A stretch of 64,000 bases of DNA from JAAFHI01 sp039793685 (GTDB lineage Bacteria; Acidobacteriota; Blastocatellia; Chloracidobacteriales; Chloracidobacteriaceae). Where the stretch lies: NCBI GenBank assembly GCA_039793685.1, contig JBDRAL010000086.1, forward strand, positions 1 to 64,000. Reading direction: 5' to 3'. The first letter of the stretch is position 1, and each line of letters begins with the position of its first letter. Under the pieces are notes generated by a model, which saw only the letters and a program-made list of their open reading frames with translations, was not told the DNA's origin and made no database searches. The translations under genes were made by a program, and so were the position numbers. Below, one piece after another: positions 62,984 through 64,000 of this stretch.

Positions 62984-64000
62984 CTACTGTCCCATCGGCA
63001 TTCCGGCGGGCATCTTCGGCTCGGGAATGTCGAAATCGGCGGCAACCTGAATTTTGTAACGTTGTGCGAGTTCATCGAGCTTCGCATCGAGCTTGTCCCG
63101 CTTGATGCGTTCCCGAATTTCGGCCTTCATTGCATCGTCCAGCGGGGCGACGCGGCGTTCGGTCAGTTTGATGATGTGGAAGCCGAACTGGGTTTCAACC
63201 AGGTCCTTCGTGACTTCGCCCGGCTTGAGCGACTTGGCGGCATCCTCAAACGGTTTCACCATCTGTCCCGAGCGGAAAAAACCAAGGTCACCGCCCTTGG
63301 TTTTTGAACCAGGGTCATCGGAATTTTCCTGGGCCAGTTTGGCAAAATCACCACCGCCCTGGACCTTGGCGAGAATTTCAAGCGCCTTCTTTTTGGCTTC
63401 TTCCTTTGTCAGCGGCTTCGGCATTTCCTTCGGGGCCTGTCCGTCCGGACCGGGCTGGGGCTGCTTGGGCATGGTGCTGATGAGGATGTGGCTCGCCTTC
63501 AGTTCATCGAATTCGGCCTTGTGAGAGTCATAAAAAGCCTGGACTTCGGGGTCGGTCGGATTGATGGTGGACTGAATCTGCTGCACCACGTCATTGGCCA
63601 CGGCATTTGCCTGAATCAGCTTCAACTGAAGCTGAAAGTCACGGCGGTTCGGTACGCCGGCAGCCTCGGCGCGCTGCTTGTTGACGCAGATTTCGCCGTA
63701 CTGCTGCTTGAGGCCCTCAAGGTTCGGGGCTTTTTTGAAGTTCGGCTGCCCGGCGACGAAATCATCAAAAGCAGTCGGCTTTTCCTTGTAAAACGCCTCG
63801 ACATCTTCCTTTTTGACCGGGTTCTTTTTCCCTTCGTCGGTCTTGCTCCAATAGTCGGCGATCACCTGGAGGTAGACGATTTCCAGTTGCTTGCGGGTTT
63901 CGGGCTTTTGAAAAAGTCCCCGCTGTTCCGCTTCAGCCGAAATGGCGAGCAACCGGATGAGGTTCTTCCGGAATTCCTCTTTTGCCTTCGGGTCGGCCTT
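62984..64000 (-). CDS. Parvulin-type peptidyl-prolyl isomerase, N-terminus outside the window
   Basis: The frame is open to base 64000 without a stop, so the start lies outside; 338 codons are visible. The parvulin domain (from about residue 170 of the visible part) shows ASHILIST, FAKLAQENSDDPGSKTKGGDLGFF and FGFHIIKLTE. The N-terminal part resembles the SurA/PrsA chaperone region. It probably folds exported proteins in the periplasm. The C-terminus ends in a Met/Pro-rich tail. Confidence 0.9.
   Translation of the reverse strand, partial: KADPKAKEEFRKNLIRLLAISAEAEQRGLFQKPETRKQLEIVYLQVIADYWSKTDEGKKNPVKKEDVEAFYKEKPTAFDDFVAGQPNFKKAPNLEGLKQQYGEICVNKQRAEAAGVPNRRDFQLQLKLIQANAVANDVVQQIQSTINPTDPEVQAFYDSHKAEFDELKASHILISTMPKQPQPGPDGQAPKEMPKPLTKEEAKKKALEILAKVQGGGDFAKLAQENSDDPGSKTKGGDLGFFRSGQMVKPFEDAAKSLKPGEVTKDLVETQFGFHIIKLTERRVAPLDDAMKAEIRERIKRDKLDAKLDELAQRYKIQVAADFDIPEPKMPAGMPMGQ

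Overview
The window comes from a GC-rich bacterium, most likely an Acidobacteriota member of the Blastocatellia type. The best markers are a secreted VWFA protein of the kind named after Acidobacteria (48784-50853), a CBM9/DUF5916-type outer-membrane protein, a CruA-like lycopene cyclase and TMTC-like membrane/TPR proteins. This placement is inferred from protein families seen by eye; no 16S gene is present.

Region 1 (1-828) is the chromosomal left flank of an integrated element. It holds the 5' part of an AT-rich trypsin-like peptidase gene that runs off the window, the decayed 3' end of an S24 repressor gene, and a displaced 3' half of tRNA-Lys (attL).

Region 2 (829-19523) is an 18.7-kb prophage in tRNA-Lys(TTT), bounded by a 47-bp direct repeat. 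Its rightward early block has a tyrosine integrase, a divergent repressor switch, small membrane proteins, a C5 methyltransferase, a zinc-ribbon-like protein, an AT-hook/HTH protein and a winged-helix replication candidate. A leftward block of 17 tightly packed genes (17740 to 7402) encodes a transglutaminase-like protein, many small single-TM proteins, two very basic proteins, three beta-rich capsid candidates, an arabinofuranosidase-B-like spike, a lytic transglycosylase with a TM anchor, an amidase-like endolysin and holin-like proteins. There is no terminase, portal, tape measure or tail gene, so I read it as a tailless, membrane-containing icosahedral phage. No packaging ATPase is visible either. 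Phased short repeats lie beside the integrase and between the divergent late gene blocks.

Region 3 (19524-64000) is core chromosome: tRNA-Lys, tRNA-Val, an OmpA-like lipoprotein, a CruA-like cyclase, ATP-grasp, carA, miaB, two tandem TMTC-like proteins, recO, ppdK, an ADP-ribosylglycohydrolase, GDP-fucose synthesis (gmd, fcl), a secreted metallopeptidase, a Clp-type AAA+ ATPase, guaA, a VWFA protein, HU, a PPP phosphatase, an FHA protein, prmA, era, plsC, surE, tRNA-Pro, a cobalamin pair (cobC-like, cobS), mutS2 and a partial parvulin isomerase.

Almost every intergenic gap in the core region carries arrays of 7-bp tandem repeats. The heptamer differs from gap to gap, but the arrays are usually arranged as an inverted pair around a spacer. 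One pair is embedded in the 5' end of era and appears to supply its Shine-Dalgarno sequence, its start codon and part of its N-terminus.
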